Part shown: positions 35,695 to 44,974 of the stretch, one piece after another | How the letters are laid out: the number at the start of each line of letters is the position of its first letter | Numbering within the stretch: the first letter of the stretch is position 1 | NCBI GenBank assembly: GCA_947488905.1 | Contig: CANLBJ010000004.1 | Coordinates: 186,001 to 250,000, forward strand | Reading direction: 5' to 3' | Length of the DNA: 64,000 nucleotides | Source of the DNA: Ulvibacter algarum | Lineage (GTDB): Bacteria; Bacteroidota; Bacteroidia; Flavobacteriales; Flavobacteriaceae | Program-made: the position numbers and the translations under genes | Notes under the pieces: model-generated | Seen by the model: the letters and a program-made list of their open reading frames with translations, nothing else | Databases searched by the model: none | What the model was told of the DNA's origin: nothing

Positions 35695-36432
35695 CTACTC
35701 CTTCCAGAAAACAGACATCAAAATATAAAGTAGAATAATTAACGGTATTGCTAAAAAGTGTAATAGAAACAATCCTACTATTGCGATTATTAAAAACACG
35801 TAACGAATAGCATTGCCTTTAAAACCCCATGTTTTAAACTTTAATCCAAAGAGTGGGATTTCTGCATTTAATAAAATACTACTCAAAATAGTAAGCCCTA
35901 TTAAAACCCATTTATTTAAGATAACATCAACCACTAGATCTGAGTGTTGAAATGCTAGTATAAGCGGCAAGCTTAATATCAACAAAGTATTTGCAGGCGT
36001 TGGGAGACCTATAAAACTTGTAGTTTGTCTTGTGTCTACATTAAACTTTGCCAGCCTGTAAGCAGACGCAACGACTATTAGTAATCCTATAAAAGGCAAG
36101 AATTGTGTAAAACCTTCGTTCCAGTTATTGTCTGAGAAGATTTCTGTTATGTTTAAGTAATCTCCAGTGATTGCTTGACTAAGTAGTTGCACCATCACAA
36201 ACCCTGGCACTACACCACTGGTAACCATATCTGCTAATGAGTCTAACTCTAACCCTACTTTGCTTGAAGCATTTAATAATCTTGCGGCTAGCCCATCAAA
36301 GAAATCAAAAAATATACCTAAAAACGCAAAAAACGAAGCTGTTATTAAATCTCCAGATAATGCAAACATTACGGCAACACAGCCACATAGTAGATTTAAG
36401 GAGGTAATTATATTTGGTATTTGTTTAATCAT
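35695..36432 (-). CDS. pssA: CDP-diacylglycerol--serine O-phosphatidyltransferase
   Basis: 245 aa, about eight membrane helices. The complete CDP-alcohol phosphotransferase motif D46-G-x2-A-R-x8-G60-x3-D64-x3-D68 is present (FFDGLAARLLNASSKVGLEL, then DSLAD). The N-terminal IPNIITSLNLLCGC is typical of Bacteroidota PssA. It makes phosphatidylserine, the precursor of phosphatidylethanolamine. Monocistronic as far as can be seen. Confidence 0.92.
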   Translation of the reverse strand: MIKQIPNIITSLNLLCGCVAVMFALSGDLITASFFAFLGIFFDFFDGLAARLLNASSKVGLELDSLADMVTSGVVPGFVMVQLLSQAITGDYLNITEIFSDNNWNEGFTQFLPFIGLLIVVASAYRLAKFNVDTRQTTSFIGLPTPANTLLILSLPLILAFQHSDLVVDVILNKWVLIGLTILSSILLNAEIPLFGLKFKTWGFKGNAIRYVFLIIAIVGLFLLHFLAIPLIILLYILMSVFWKE

Positions 36433-36607
36433 GGTTGGTGTTTTTTCTAACTGTTTTCAATCTTTAAAATTTCCGAAGTAATTATTAAAAGACTAGAAAA
36501 ACTGCTTGTTTTGTAAAAATAGCAAAGTATTTTCGTCTAAGATAGTATTAGTACAATATGTGAATAAAAATATAGTTTAGTAATGAACAAGTCAATTCTA
36601 TAAAATA

Positions 36608-37702
36608 TTGAGATATTTGTCCAAAAATAGCGGGTTGAAACAACTTATACTTCTTTTTCTTATTGCAGGATTTACAATGCAAGCACAAACGGTACGTAAG
36701 TATTCTAATGAATTTTTAAACATTGGGGTAGATGCACGTGCGTTTGGTATGTCTAATGCAATGACAGCAAACACCGGAGATGTGAATTCTGGATATTGGA
36801 ATCCTGCGGGATTAACCAAACTAGAGGACAAACAGCTCTCTTTAATGCATGCTTCTTACTTTGCTAATATTGCAAATTATGACTACGCAGCATTTGCTAT
36901 GCCTTTAGATAAAGAAAGTGCCGTGGCTTTTTCATTAATAAGATTTGGGGTAGATGATATTTTAAACACTACGCAGCTTATTGATGACCAAGGACAAATT
37001 AACTATGACCGTATTAGTCTTTTTTCTACAGCAGACTATGCTGGTACTTTTAGTTATGCTAGACGATTGCCTTTAGATGGTTTTAGTTTTGGAGTAAATG
37101 CTAAAGTGGTTCGTCGTATTATTGGAGATTTTGCTAACTCTTGGGGTTTTGGTCTTGATGCTGGCTTGCAGTTTGAGAGTAACAACAACTGGCAGTTTGG
37201 GTTAATGGCGAGAGATATTACAACAACTTTTAATGCTTGGTCTATAGATGAAGATAAGTTTGCTGACATACAAGGTGCAGTAGCAGGTCAAAATCAAGAA
37301 TTACCAGAAACTACAGAGATCACCATCCCAAAATTACAACTAGGAGCTGCTAAAAAATTTACATACGATCACGATTTTACATTATTAACTGAGGTTGATT
37401 TTAATTTTAGATTTGCAGAAACTAATGATATCATAAGCTCATCTAGCGTAAGTATGACACCTTCTCTAGGTCTTGAGTTTGGGTATATAGAAATGATTTA
37501 TGTACGTACTGGCTTCGGAAATGTGCAAAATACTGTAAAACTAGATGGCTCAGAATCTACAAGTCTACAACCTAATCTTGGGGTGGGTTTTAAATATAAA
37601 GGGATTGCAGTAGATTATGCCTTGACTGATATTGGTGATTCTAGCGCGACGCTTTATTCTAATGTTTTTTCTGTGACGTTAGATTGGGATATTTTTAGAT
37701 AG
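36608..37702 (+). CDS. PorV/PorQ-family outer-membrane beta-barrel protein
   Basis: 364 aa. Signal peptide (about residues 10-27, ending FTMQAQ), then FLNIGVDARAFGMSNAMTA, then SGYWNPAGLTKLEDKQLSLMHA: the N-terminal signature of the PorV/UPF0164 branch of FadL-like barrels associated with the type IX secretion system. The rest is beta-barrel-like and ends in a strand with a terminal aromatic/Arg (WDIFR). The start is TTG 36608, or the TTG three codons later. No other por genes are nearby, so its role may be that of an orphan paralogue. Confidence 0.82.
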   Translation: MRYLSKNSGLKQLILLFLIAGFTMQAQTVRKYSNEFLNIGVDARAFGMSNAMTANTGDVNSGYWNPAGLTKLEDKQLSLMHASYFANIANYDYAAFAMPLDKESAVAFSLIRFGVDDILNTTQLIDDQGQINYDRISLFSTADYAGTFSYARRLPLDGFSFGVNAKVVRRIIGDFANSWGFGLDAGLQFESNNNWQFGLMARDITTTFNAWSIDEDKFADIQGAVAGQNQELPETTEITIPKLQLGAAKKFTYDHDFTLLTEVDFNFRFAETNDIISSSSVSMTPSLGLEFGYIEMIYVRTGFGNVQNTVKLDGSESTSLQPNLGVGFKYKGIAVDYALTDIGDSSATLYSNVFSVTLDWDIFR

Positions 37703-37799
37703 CATTAGGTAAAATCAAATAATATGTGCCTATTACTTTGGAGGTATTAAGAAAAGAAAGCCGTTTTTCGATTTCATTTTCATTTTCGATTTCATTGGC

Positions 37800-37807
37800 T
37801 ACCTTTA
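37800..37807 (+). promoter_or_regulatory. Possible -7 element for the DUF4105 gene
   Basis: TACCTTTA, 22 bases before the TTG start at 37830, preceded by TTGGC as at 31285 (minus). Upstream 37761-37797 is a TTTCGATTTCATTTTC-type simple repeat. Confidence 0.35.
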
Positions 37808-37829
37808 CATTTATAAAACCAATTTTAAT

Positions 37830-39002
37830 TTGCGCACCTTTCTATATTCATTTCTATTACTACTTTGTGTTATAACGGCACAAGGACAATCGTATCCTTT
37901 TTCTGAAGCAACAAAAGTTAGTATTCTCACAATGGGCCCTGGCTCAGACTTAGCAGAAAAATTTGGTCACAGTGCCTTTAGAATTAATGATCCTTCAAAC
38001 GGGATAGATGTGATTTATAATTATGGAGTTTATGATTATGAGGCACCTAATTTCATCCTTAATTTTGCAAAAGGAAAACTACTGTACATGCTTGACACAG
38101 GAAGCTACAAAGCATATGAAAACTATTACGGGAGGCAAGGTAGATGGATGAAAGAGCAAGTTCTCAATCTAAATAAAGAAGAAATTCTAGCAGTAGCGAG
38201 CTATTTACAGAACAATGCTACACCAGAAAACCGCAGCTATTTATACGATTTCTTTTATGACAATTGTGCGACCAAAATGAGAGATGTACTAGAAATCTCA
38301 TTAGGTGACAACCTTACTGTTGCAGAAGAATACACTCCAGAATTATACACTTTTAGACAATTAATACAACAGCGATTAAATGCAAACTCTTGGGGAAGCT
38401 TAGGTATAGATGTTGCCCTTGGTAGTGTTATTGACAGAACGGCGACACCAACTCAGCATCAATTTTTGCCAGACTATGTCTATGAAGCTACAAAAGTTGC
38501 AACCATTAAACGTAACGGTAAAGAAGAACCCTTGTTACTCAAGGAGAATGTTCTGCTTACAAATAAAGAAAAGAAAAGCGGTCTAAGTTTTTTACTGAGT
38601 CCTTTTGTTGTTTTTGGAGTTATTGGACTACTCATACTTTATAGAACTTATAAAGACAGTAAAACAAAAACGAGAAGTAGATATTTAGATTTTGTATTGC
38701 TACTCATTACGGGAGTTGCAGGCGTGTTATTGTTTTTATTATGGACGGCTACAGACCATACTGCTACAGCTAATAATTATAATATGTTATGGGCTTTGCC
38801 ACTTAATCTCTTTATGGCATTTGTTTTAGTAAAAAAATCACCACCTAGTTGGGCAGCACGTTATATATTCTTTTTAATAGTGCTTTTAACCTTAATGTGT
38901 ATGCACTGGATTACTGGGGTACAAGTTTTTGCACCAGCGCTAATACCACTTCTTATAGCACTTATGGTGCGTTATGTTTATGTTTTAAGATTTCTGAAAT
39001 AA
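37830..39002 (+). CDS. DUF4105 membrane protein, candidate lipoprotein N-acyltransferase (Lnb-like)
   Basis: 390 aa. Signal peptide (to about residue 19), a periplasmic DUF4105 domain with His47 in KFGHSAFRI and Cys146 in YDNCATKMRD (an NlpC/P60-like Cys/His pair), then five membrane helices from about 255. DUF4105 proteins of this layout include Lnb, reported to N-acylate lipoproteins in Bacteroides, which lacks Lnt. The assignment rests on the domain and the Cys/His pair. Start TTG 37830. Convergent with the glycosylphosphotransferase gene, 28 bases apart. Confidence 0.75.
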   Translation: MRTFLYSFLLLLCVITAQGQSYPFSEATKVSILTMGPGSDLAEKFGHSAFRINDPSNGIDVIYNYGVYDYEAPNFILNFAKGKLLYMLDTGSYKAYENYYGRQGRWMKEQVLNLNKEEILAVASYLQNNATPENRSYLYDFFYDNCATKMRDVLEISLGDNLTVAEEYTPELYTFRQLIQQRLNANSWGSLGIDVALGSVIDRTATPTQHQFLPDYVYEATKVATIKRNGKEEPLLLKENVLLTNKEKKSGLSFLLSPFVVFGVIGLLILYRTYKDSKTKTRSRYLDFVLLLITGVAGVLLFLLWTATDHTATANNYNMLWALPLNLFMAFVLVKKSPPSWAARYIFFLIVLLTLMCMHWITGVQVFAPALIPLLIALMVRYVYVLRFLK

Positions 39003-39030
39003 GAAATTGTCCTAATAGTGCTTTTAAAAC

Positions 39031-40428
39031 TTACTGTCCGCGAAAAAAGATAATCGTGCTCAGTGTCTTCACTATAATACTAATATCAAGAAAAAGACTT
39101 CTATGCTTAATATAGTATAAGTCAAACTGAAGTTTCTCTAAGGCATCTGCATCTGTAGAACCGTAATCTGCATTAACCTGTGCCCATCCAGTTACACCTG
39201 GCTTAACAAGGTGTCTTACCTCATAAAAAGGAATCTTTTCAGACAGTTCTTTGACAAATACTGGACGCTCTGGTCGAGGACCAATAATACTCATATCTCC
39301 TTTAATCACATTTAAAAATTGAGGGATTTCGTCTATCCGGGTATTACGTAAAAAACGACCAAATATGGTTACTCTCACGTCCCCTTTTTGTGCAAATTGA
39401 GCTCCAGCTTTCTCCGCATCTACAATCATACTCCTCAATTTATAAATCTTGAAAGTTTGACCATTTTTACCTACTCGTTCTTGTGTGTAAAACAATGGGC
39501 CATTGTTACCTAAAAGATTACCAATAAAAATAAATGGTATTAATAACAAGCCAAATAACAAGCCAAAAACAGATAATATTAAATCTAAAGCCCTGTGAAA
39601 AAACAAATAAAGCTTGTTTTGATTATTTCTACTAAACGGAAAAAACTTATAAAAATCTTGATCTATTTGTTGAACAGGTACACGCTTATTTATATCCTCA
39701 TAAACCTGTGTGTATTCTCGTATAGGCACACCAGATTCTAGCATATTCATTAACTGGTTGTATAAAGGCAGTGTTATACCCTCGTAAGCAGGTGCTGCAA
39801 CCACAACTTCAGAGATAGCGTGTTCTTCTACTAACTCAAGTAGTTTGCTATTTTTAAACTCTAATAAAGAAACTCGATGCCTCCCTACATAGTTATTCTC
39901 ACCAGACTTTACATAACCCACCACTTTATAGTTAGGGTCTGAAGCCTCTAAAGACTCTATAATTCCATTAATCTCTGGGCCATCTGCTATTAACAACACT
40001 CGTTTATTAAAACGCGCAGCAGACACAAATGTGACATAAATATACCGCCATAGTATAAGTGATAGATTAATAGAGATATAAAAATAAACAATCTGCAATC
40101 TATTTTCTGGCAGTACAGGTGTAAAGAAAGGAGTCAATAAATAAAACAGTACAGTGACAGAAGTGGTTAGTATGATGTTCTGTATGGTCACCTCAAACTT
40201 ACCTGCTTTCTGTAGGTTATATAGTTCAAATATAGTCGCAAAAATAGTAAGATAAAGCCCTAAAACTATAGACCAAACCCAGTGTTCTGCTTTGATTTTA
40301 AAATAATCAAAGTTAAATACTTGACTCACAAAATAGAGCATAGCAAGTACTACAGCGATGTCAATTAATCGAAGTAAAACTTTCCTTTCAGAAATATCAA
40401 AGTGTATGCTTTTTTTGCTGGTGAGCAT
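39031..40428 (-). CDS. Polyprenyl glycosylphosphotransferase (WcaJ/WbaP-like initiating enzyme)
   Basis: 465 aa from ATG 40428. The open frame reaches 40494 but would run into the upstream gene. Four N-terminal membrane helices, a CoA-binding-like domain (VLLIADGPEINGIIES), a fifth helix and the C-terminal sugar transferase domain with YKLRSM, RNTRIDEIPQFLNVIKGDMS and IIGPRPERP. It transfers a hexose-1-phosphate to undecaprenyl phosphate to start the repeat unit. Last gene of the long minus-strand polysaccharide run. Confidence 0.92.
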   Translation of the reverse strand: MLTSKKSIHFDISERKVLLRLIDIAVVLAMLYFVSQVFNFDYFKIKAEHWVWSIVLGLYLTIFATIFELYNLQKAGKFEVTIQNIILTTSVTVLFYLLTPFFTPVLPENRLQIVYFYISINLSLILWRYIYVTFVSAARFNKRVLLIADGPEINGIIESLEASDPNYKVVGYVKSGENNYVGRHRVSLLEFKNSKLLELVEEHAISEVVVAAPAYEGITLPLYNQLMNMLESGVPIREYTQVYEDINKRVPVQQIDQDFYKFFPFSRNNQNKLYLFFHRALDLILSVFGLLFGLLLIPFIFIGNLLGNNGPLFYTQERVGKNGQTFKIYKLRSMIVDAEKAGAQFAQKGDVRVTIFGRFLRNTRIDEIPQFLNVIKGDMSIIGPRPERPVFVKELSEKIPFYEVRHLVKPGVTGWAQVNADYGSTDADALEKLQFDLYYIKHRSLFLDISIIVKTLSTIIFFRGQ

Positions 40429-40469
40429 TGAGGATGGGTTGGTCTCGGGTAAATGTAGGTGATTTAGCT

Positions 40470-41495
40470 TTAAAAATCCAACACTTTTTGCCAAGAGTCT
40501 TTTATAATTGCCCAGTTGTAAGATTCGCCTTTCAAACGAGCAGCTTTAGACATAGCTTCGGAAATATAATGGTCATTGCTAATTTTTTCTATTGCTTGAA
40601 CCATAGCTTCTACATCATCTGGCTTAACTAATATACCATCTACATTATTTGTAATTAAAAATGGAAGTCCGCCAACGTTTGTAGATACTACTGGAAAACC
40701 TAAAGCCATTGCCTCGATAACACTAACCGGAAGGTTATCAAAATTTGTGGTGTTAATAAAAACATCAAAATCAGAAGATTGCTTAATCCATTCTTTTTTA
40801 GTGAGTAGCCCAGTAAAGGTTACTGGCAATGCTTTATCTATTGCCATTTTTTTAGATACTACTAAGCTTCCATCTTTATCTGGCCCAACCATGGTTAAAG
40901 AAGCGTCTAGCCCTTTAGATAGTAATTTTTCTAAAACATTAAGCGCCATTAGTGGATTGTATATTTCAGAAAACGAACGCACCCATAACAGTTTAGGTTC
41001 TATAAGTGTTCGTTGCTTGAAGGGATATAACTCAAGTTCAATAGCATTAGGTATGTATTTAATATTATTAAACCCTTTAAGTTCAAAAGCTTCTTTTAAG
41101 TAATGAGAAGGCGAGATATTTAATTGAGCACCTCCAAAATACTTAGCACTTTTTAATGGACTTCGCTCAAGACGTTGCGGCAAATTTCCGCCGTGAAGAA
41201 TAGGAAAATAAGGTATGTTATACTTGCGGCATAGTTTGCCAATTAGGATTGCGTAATAAAAATTTTTAGTACTATAAGTGTCAATTAACACTGCGTCAAT
41301 ATCTTTATAAACCCTTGCAAATGTTGTAACCATATCAAGCAAGCGATGTGCCTTATTCTTTTTATCTGAGGCCGTCACTACGCGATAGCCTTCTGCTATC
41401 AACTGCTCAGAAAGCGTATCAATAACAGTAGCCGTGCCTCCTTTATTAGCGAGCTTATTCCCTATGTATAAGAGTGTTTTCTTCTTTTTTTTCAT
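40470..41495 (-). CDS. Glycosyltransferase family 4
   Basis: 341 aa from ATG 41495 (MKKKKKTLLYIG). The frame is open 16 codons further upstream inside the polymerase gene. NKLANKGGTATVIDTLSEQL is the N-terminal GT4 loop, and NTTNFDNLPVSVIEAMALGF holds the EX7E-type site. Overlaps the upstream O-antigen polymerase gene by 41 bases, indicating coupling. Confidence 0.87.
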   Translation of the reverse strand: MKKKKKTLLYIGNKLANKGGTATVIDTLSEQLIAEGYRVVTASDKKNKAHRLLDMVTTFARVYKDIDAVLIDTYSTKNFYYAILIGKLCRKYNIPYFPILHGGNLPQRLERSPLKSAKYFGGAQLNISPSHYLKEAFELKGFNNIKYIPNAIELELYPFKQRTLIEPKLLWVRSFSEIYNPLMALNVLEKLLSKGLDASLTMVGPDKDGSLVVSKKMAIDKALPVTFTGLLTKKEWIKQSSDFDVFINTTNFDNLPVSVIEAMALGFPVVSTNVGGLPFLITNNVDGILVKPDDVEAMVQAIEKISNDHYISEAMSKAARLKGESYNWAIIKDSWQKVLDF

Positions 41496-42759
41496 TAGAG
41501 ATTGATAAAACCGAGAGCCCATAAATAAACGCTGGAGCAGCAATACGCATAGAACTGTGATTAATTGTTAAAAACCAGAAAGCTAAAAACGAGAATAAAT
41601 ATAAATTACTCCGATCTCGTAGTCTAAAAATAACGGGAGTTAAAAGTAGAATAATTAATGCGATTACCCCTAGTATTCCATGTTCTGAGAGCATTCTACT
41701 TATCTCATTGTGCGTAGCCGAAACTATACCAAGCTTCTCTGCATGAACCTCTTTAGACCTCCCAACACCTATGCCAACAAAGGGGCTTTTTTTAAATGCG
41801 TCTAACTCGCCTTGTATTAGTTGTGCTCTACCTGTGCTCACATCTGCCTTTTCTCTTCCGGCGGCATCTTGATTTGCATAACGCTTATCTATTAAACCAG
41901 AGGTGAATACAGAGGTAATTAGCCAAGTAAATATACAGACCCCTGCAACAATTGCCACTTTAGAGAATACTTTTACTCGCTCTTTATTAGTAACATTTCT
42001 TGCATAAATAAAAAGAAAAATAACCGCACAAATCAGTGCTACAAGCACACCTCCTCTACTAAAAGTTACAAATGCTCTATAGCCCAATAAGCCTATTAAC
42101 CCGAGATCAATTAATTGAATTAATTTATTTTTAAATATAAACAAACGAGCAAATAGAAAGAACATACCTAGTCCTAAAACCGTGGCAACCTGATTAGGGC
42201 CAAACCCTCCAGAAGCCTCAAAATTAGATTGTGTACCCGTAATTACATCTCTAATATCTGGTGTATAAAAGTACAGATACACTGTCATTGCTACTATAGG
42301 ATACAAGCAAGCGTTTAAGATGTGATTAAAGTTTTCTGCTGTTATTTTTCTATCATAACAATATAATGCACTTACTCCTAGGCAGACAGGCCCGCTCAAA
42401 TTAAAAGTAACTGTACTTAAAAAAGTAGTATCGTAATTGATTAAAACAGCTGTAACAAGAACAGCGGGCATTAATAAACAAATGAATAAAACGTAAGGCC
42501 ATGATTTTATATTAAACCCACGGTAAAACATTCCTAACAGTAAAAATCCAATAACAGCAAACTTAGCAAACTCATAAGAAAACCCAACCCCACCGGTCAT
42601 TCTTGAGAACACCTCAAAACCTATCACATAGGCTGCGGCCTGTAAAACTTCGTGATTTTTATTTTTATTTTTTATTATTAGAATCACAAAATAAGCTAGG
42701 ATACCTAAAAAAATAAACTTTACAGAACCTCTAAATAAATATGCATAAAAACCCATCAC
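41455..42759 (-). CDS. O-antigen polymerase/ligase family protein (Wzy/WaaL-like)
   Basis: 434 aa, 11-12 membrane helices, with the large periplasmic loop typical of the O-antigen ligase family around residues 285-345 (STGRAQLIQGELDAFKKSPF, then GIGVGRSKEV, then ATHNEISRMLSEHGILG). The H-N-E pattern in the loop is characteristic. In this position, with Wzx and an initiating transferase, it is more likely the repeat-unit polymerase, but ligase cannot be excluded. Confidence 0.83.
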   Translation of the reverse strand: MMGFYAYLFRGSVKFIFLGILAYFVILIIKNKNKNHEVLQAAAYVIGFEVFSRMTGGVGFSYEFAKFAVIGFLLLGMFYRGFNIKSWPYVLFICLLMPAVLVTAVLINYDTTFLSTVTFNLSGPVCLGVSALYCYDRKITAENFNHILNACLYPIVAMTVYLYFYTPDIRDVITGTQSNFEASGGFGPNQVATVLGLGMFFLFARLFIFKNKLIQLIDLGLIGLLGYRAFVTFSRGGVLVALICAVIFLFIYARNVTNKERVKVFSKVAIVAGVCIFTWLITSVFTSGLIDKRYANQDAAGREKADVSTGRAQLIQGELDAFKKSPFVGIGVGRSKEVHAEKLGIVSATHNEISRMLSEHGILGVIALIILLLTPVIFRLRDRSNLYLFSFLAFWFLTINHSSMRIAAPAFIYGLSVLSISNEKKEENTLIHRE

Positions 42760-42812
42760 TCCGTGTAGAGCAATGAAAAATAGATATGATTTGTTCTTTA
42801 AAAAATTGATAA

Positions 42813-43865
42813 TTATAGTTCTTTATATAAATTAATAAACGAAGGTATCACAGCATCTAAACTATAGTGTTTAATAATATGCTGTTTGTATTTGAAGGCG
42901 TCATCATTGCGTTTTCTTTCATCACTAAGATATGTTCTTAAGTAATCAATATATGATTCTAACTCTCCTAAGCTTGATACACCGCCAAAAGTACTTATTA
43001 CTTCTTTACAAAAACCTACATCTGTTGTGATAGGTACTAAACCCGCTGCACCATATTCTAACAGAACCATAGGAAGTCCCTCATAAGATGAAGAAAGCAC
43101 ACCTATTTTTGAAGAAAGCAATTCATTTTTCACATCTGTATTACCTCCTAAAAAATAGATTTTATCTTGTAATTCATTTTGCTCTATAAATGTAACTAGT
43201 TCATTAAAATAAGAGTCATTAAAAATCTTACCTACTAAAACTAGTTTCCATAAAGGGAACTCTGGTGAGAGAATAGCAAAAGCCTTCAATAAAAAAATAT
43301 GGTTTTTAGGTTCTTTTAGGTTTGCAAGACAAATAATTCGATCGGTTCTTTTCTCTTGACTATTGAACAACGAAATATCTACAAAATTTGAAACATAATT
43401 AACTTTATTGCATTTTAAATTTTGTTCACTCCAGGCCTTAAGCTCAGTAGTCACGGTTATAATTTGATCAAAGTAACCAGAACAAAACCTAAGTATTTTA
43501 TTATTCTTATTACTCTCCCTTACTCTACTACCATAATGTTCATGCCATACAAGTTTTATTGTAGGTAGTATTATTTTTAACTGTGTTGCAATAAAAAATG
43601 AAGTTCCATGAGCATGAACGTGAGTGATTTTATTACTTATACAAAATAGCCTAAGTCGCTTAATCGCCTGAAAATCAATTTTCTTTTTTCTCTTTAAAAA
43701 CAAATAATTAACGGTTTCTAATAATTCATTTTTTAAAGATCCTTCTTCCCTAGTGACACAAATATAAGAACCATCTATTTTAGTTTGTAAAGCATTTGCT
43801 AAACTCACCGCCATACGCTCTGCACCGCCAGGATGTAAACTATCTATAAGTTGGAGTACTCTCAT
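42813..43865 (-). CDS. Glycosyltransferase family 4
   Basis: 350 aa. HPGGAERMAVSLANAL near residue 12 and SSSYEGLPMVLLEYGAAGLVP near 255-275 mark a GT4 protein. Its first base is shared with the stop of the next gene upstream (43865), so the two are translated in series. Sugar unknown. Confidence 0.88.
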   Translation of the reverse strand: MRVLQLIDSLHPGGAERMAVSLANALQTKIDGSYICVTREEGSLKNELLETVNYLFLKRKKKIDFQAIKRLRLFCISNKITHVHAHGTSFFIATQLKIILPTIKLVWHEHYGSRVRESNKNNKILRFCSGYFDQIITVTTELKAWSEQNLKCNKVNYVSNFVDISLFNSQEKRTDRIICLANLKEPKNHIFLLKAFAILSPEFPLWKLVLVGKIFNDSYFNELVTFIEQNELQDKIYFLGGNTDVKNELLSSKIGVLSSSYEGLPMVLLEYGAAGLVPITTDVGFCKEVISTFGGVSSLGELESYIDYLRTYLSDERKRNDDAFKYKQHIIKHYSLDAVIPSFINLYKEL

Positions 43866-44974
43866 TATAGCAATTTAGTTATTTCTGTATCAAAACTATC
43901 TAAAGTATAGTTTCTAGACCATTGCATTGCAGCTTCACTTTTAGCTAGTAATAATTGTGCAGCACCAAGACTCTTTACAATGTTTGTTTTGTCTTCTTCT
44001 AGATTTAACGACAACAAAACACCTCTTGAGCCGTAATCAAGCATCCAAGGCACACAAGAAACCTTAGTGCTTACAGGTATCACTCCCCAAAACATCGCCT
44101 CTGCGAGTACCTTAGGCCACCCCTCAGAATTAGAAGCTAAAACAAGAAAATGAGCTTCTTTATAAGCTTTTTTGATTTCTGTAGATGGTTGATTTCCTTT
44201 AAAACTAACAACTTGTTTTAAATCATGGTTGTCAACATATGCTGTTAACTCTTGTCTTAAAACTCCATCACCGTATATATCTAGACTTGCAGGCACCCCA
44301 TTTTTAATTAGTTTTTCTACTAATTGAATTGTGTACAAAGGTCTTTTTCCTTCTACTAAACTGCCTACAAATAAAAAATTATACGGTGCAGAAAAAGACT
44401 TTGATTGTAATACACTTTTCTCTTTATCCCAATAAGACGCCGTAAAAAAAGGTTTGATATTTTTAGATTGATCAGCCCATTCTCCATAGACTAATACCTG
44501 CATATTTTTAGTCAAAAAAGTATTACTTAATATCCATTTTTGCATTTTGTAACTTAAAGGTTGCGATGCCTTTGGGTCCCAATTACCTGCATACTTAGCG
44601 GTTTTCTTTTTCTTCGGAAATACTATTTGCATTATACATCCCACCAAACCTATAGTACCCGGACATCTTAAATGAATATGATCTGCTTTACGCATTTCTT
44701 TAAAAAGAATCCAAAAAATTAATGGCAAACGTAACAATGATTTTAACGCATAGCTAAAATTGATAAAAGCAATTTGTGGTATTTTTTTAATGTGAACTTT
44801 TTTATCATACGCCAAATCAATTTTTGAAATAGACCGCAATTCAGTTGGAGCTACAATAGACACCTCATCTACATTTGCATTCCATAAATTCATTTCACGA
44901 ACATAAGGCGCATAAGAATACACTTGGTCATTTGCCAAGATATGCGTTGCGTGTGTGACGATTAAAAATTTCAC
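43865..44974 (-). CDS. Glycosyltransferase family 4
   Basis: 369 aa. GT-B protein with HATHILANDQVYSYAPYVRE at the N-terminus and SNSEGWPKVLAEAMFWGVIP as the donor-binding block. Overlaps the gene before it by 4 bases (ATGA type). Part of the polysaccharide operon; specificity unknown. Confidence 0.86.
   Translation of the reverse strand: MKFLIVTHATHILANDQVYSYAPYVREMNLWNANVDEVSIVAPTELRSISKIDLAYDKKVHIKKIPQIAFINFSYALKSLLRLPLIFWILFKEMRKADHIHLRCPGTIGLVGCIMQIVFPKKKKTAKYAGNWDPKASQPLSYKMQKWILSNTFLTKNMQVLVYGEWADQSKNIKPFFTASYWDKEKSVLQSKSFSAPYNFLFVGSLVEGKRPLYTIQLVEKLIKNGVPASLDIYGDGVLRQELTAYVDNHDLKQVVSFKGNQPSTEIKKAYKEAHFLVLASNSEGWPKVLAEAMFWGVIPVSTKVSCVPWMLDYGSRGVLLSLNLEEDKTNIVKSLGAAQLLLAKSEAAMQWSRNYTLDSFDTEITKLL

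Noticed and set aside
40429-40494. Upstream extension of the glycosylphosphotransferase to 40494
   Set aside because: Would overlap the end of the upstream GT4 gene and adds non-conserved residues; ATG 40428 fits the family better.
41188-41200. CGGCGGAAATTT as another copy of the CTTCGGAAAT word
   Set aside because: Only the GGAAAT part matches; excluded from the count, as were other partial matches such as 1984, 22907 and 27704.
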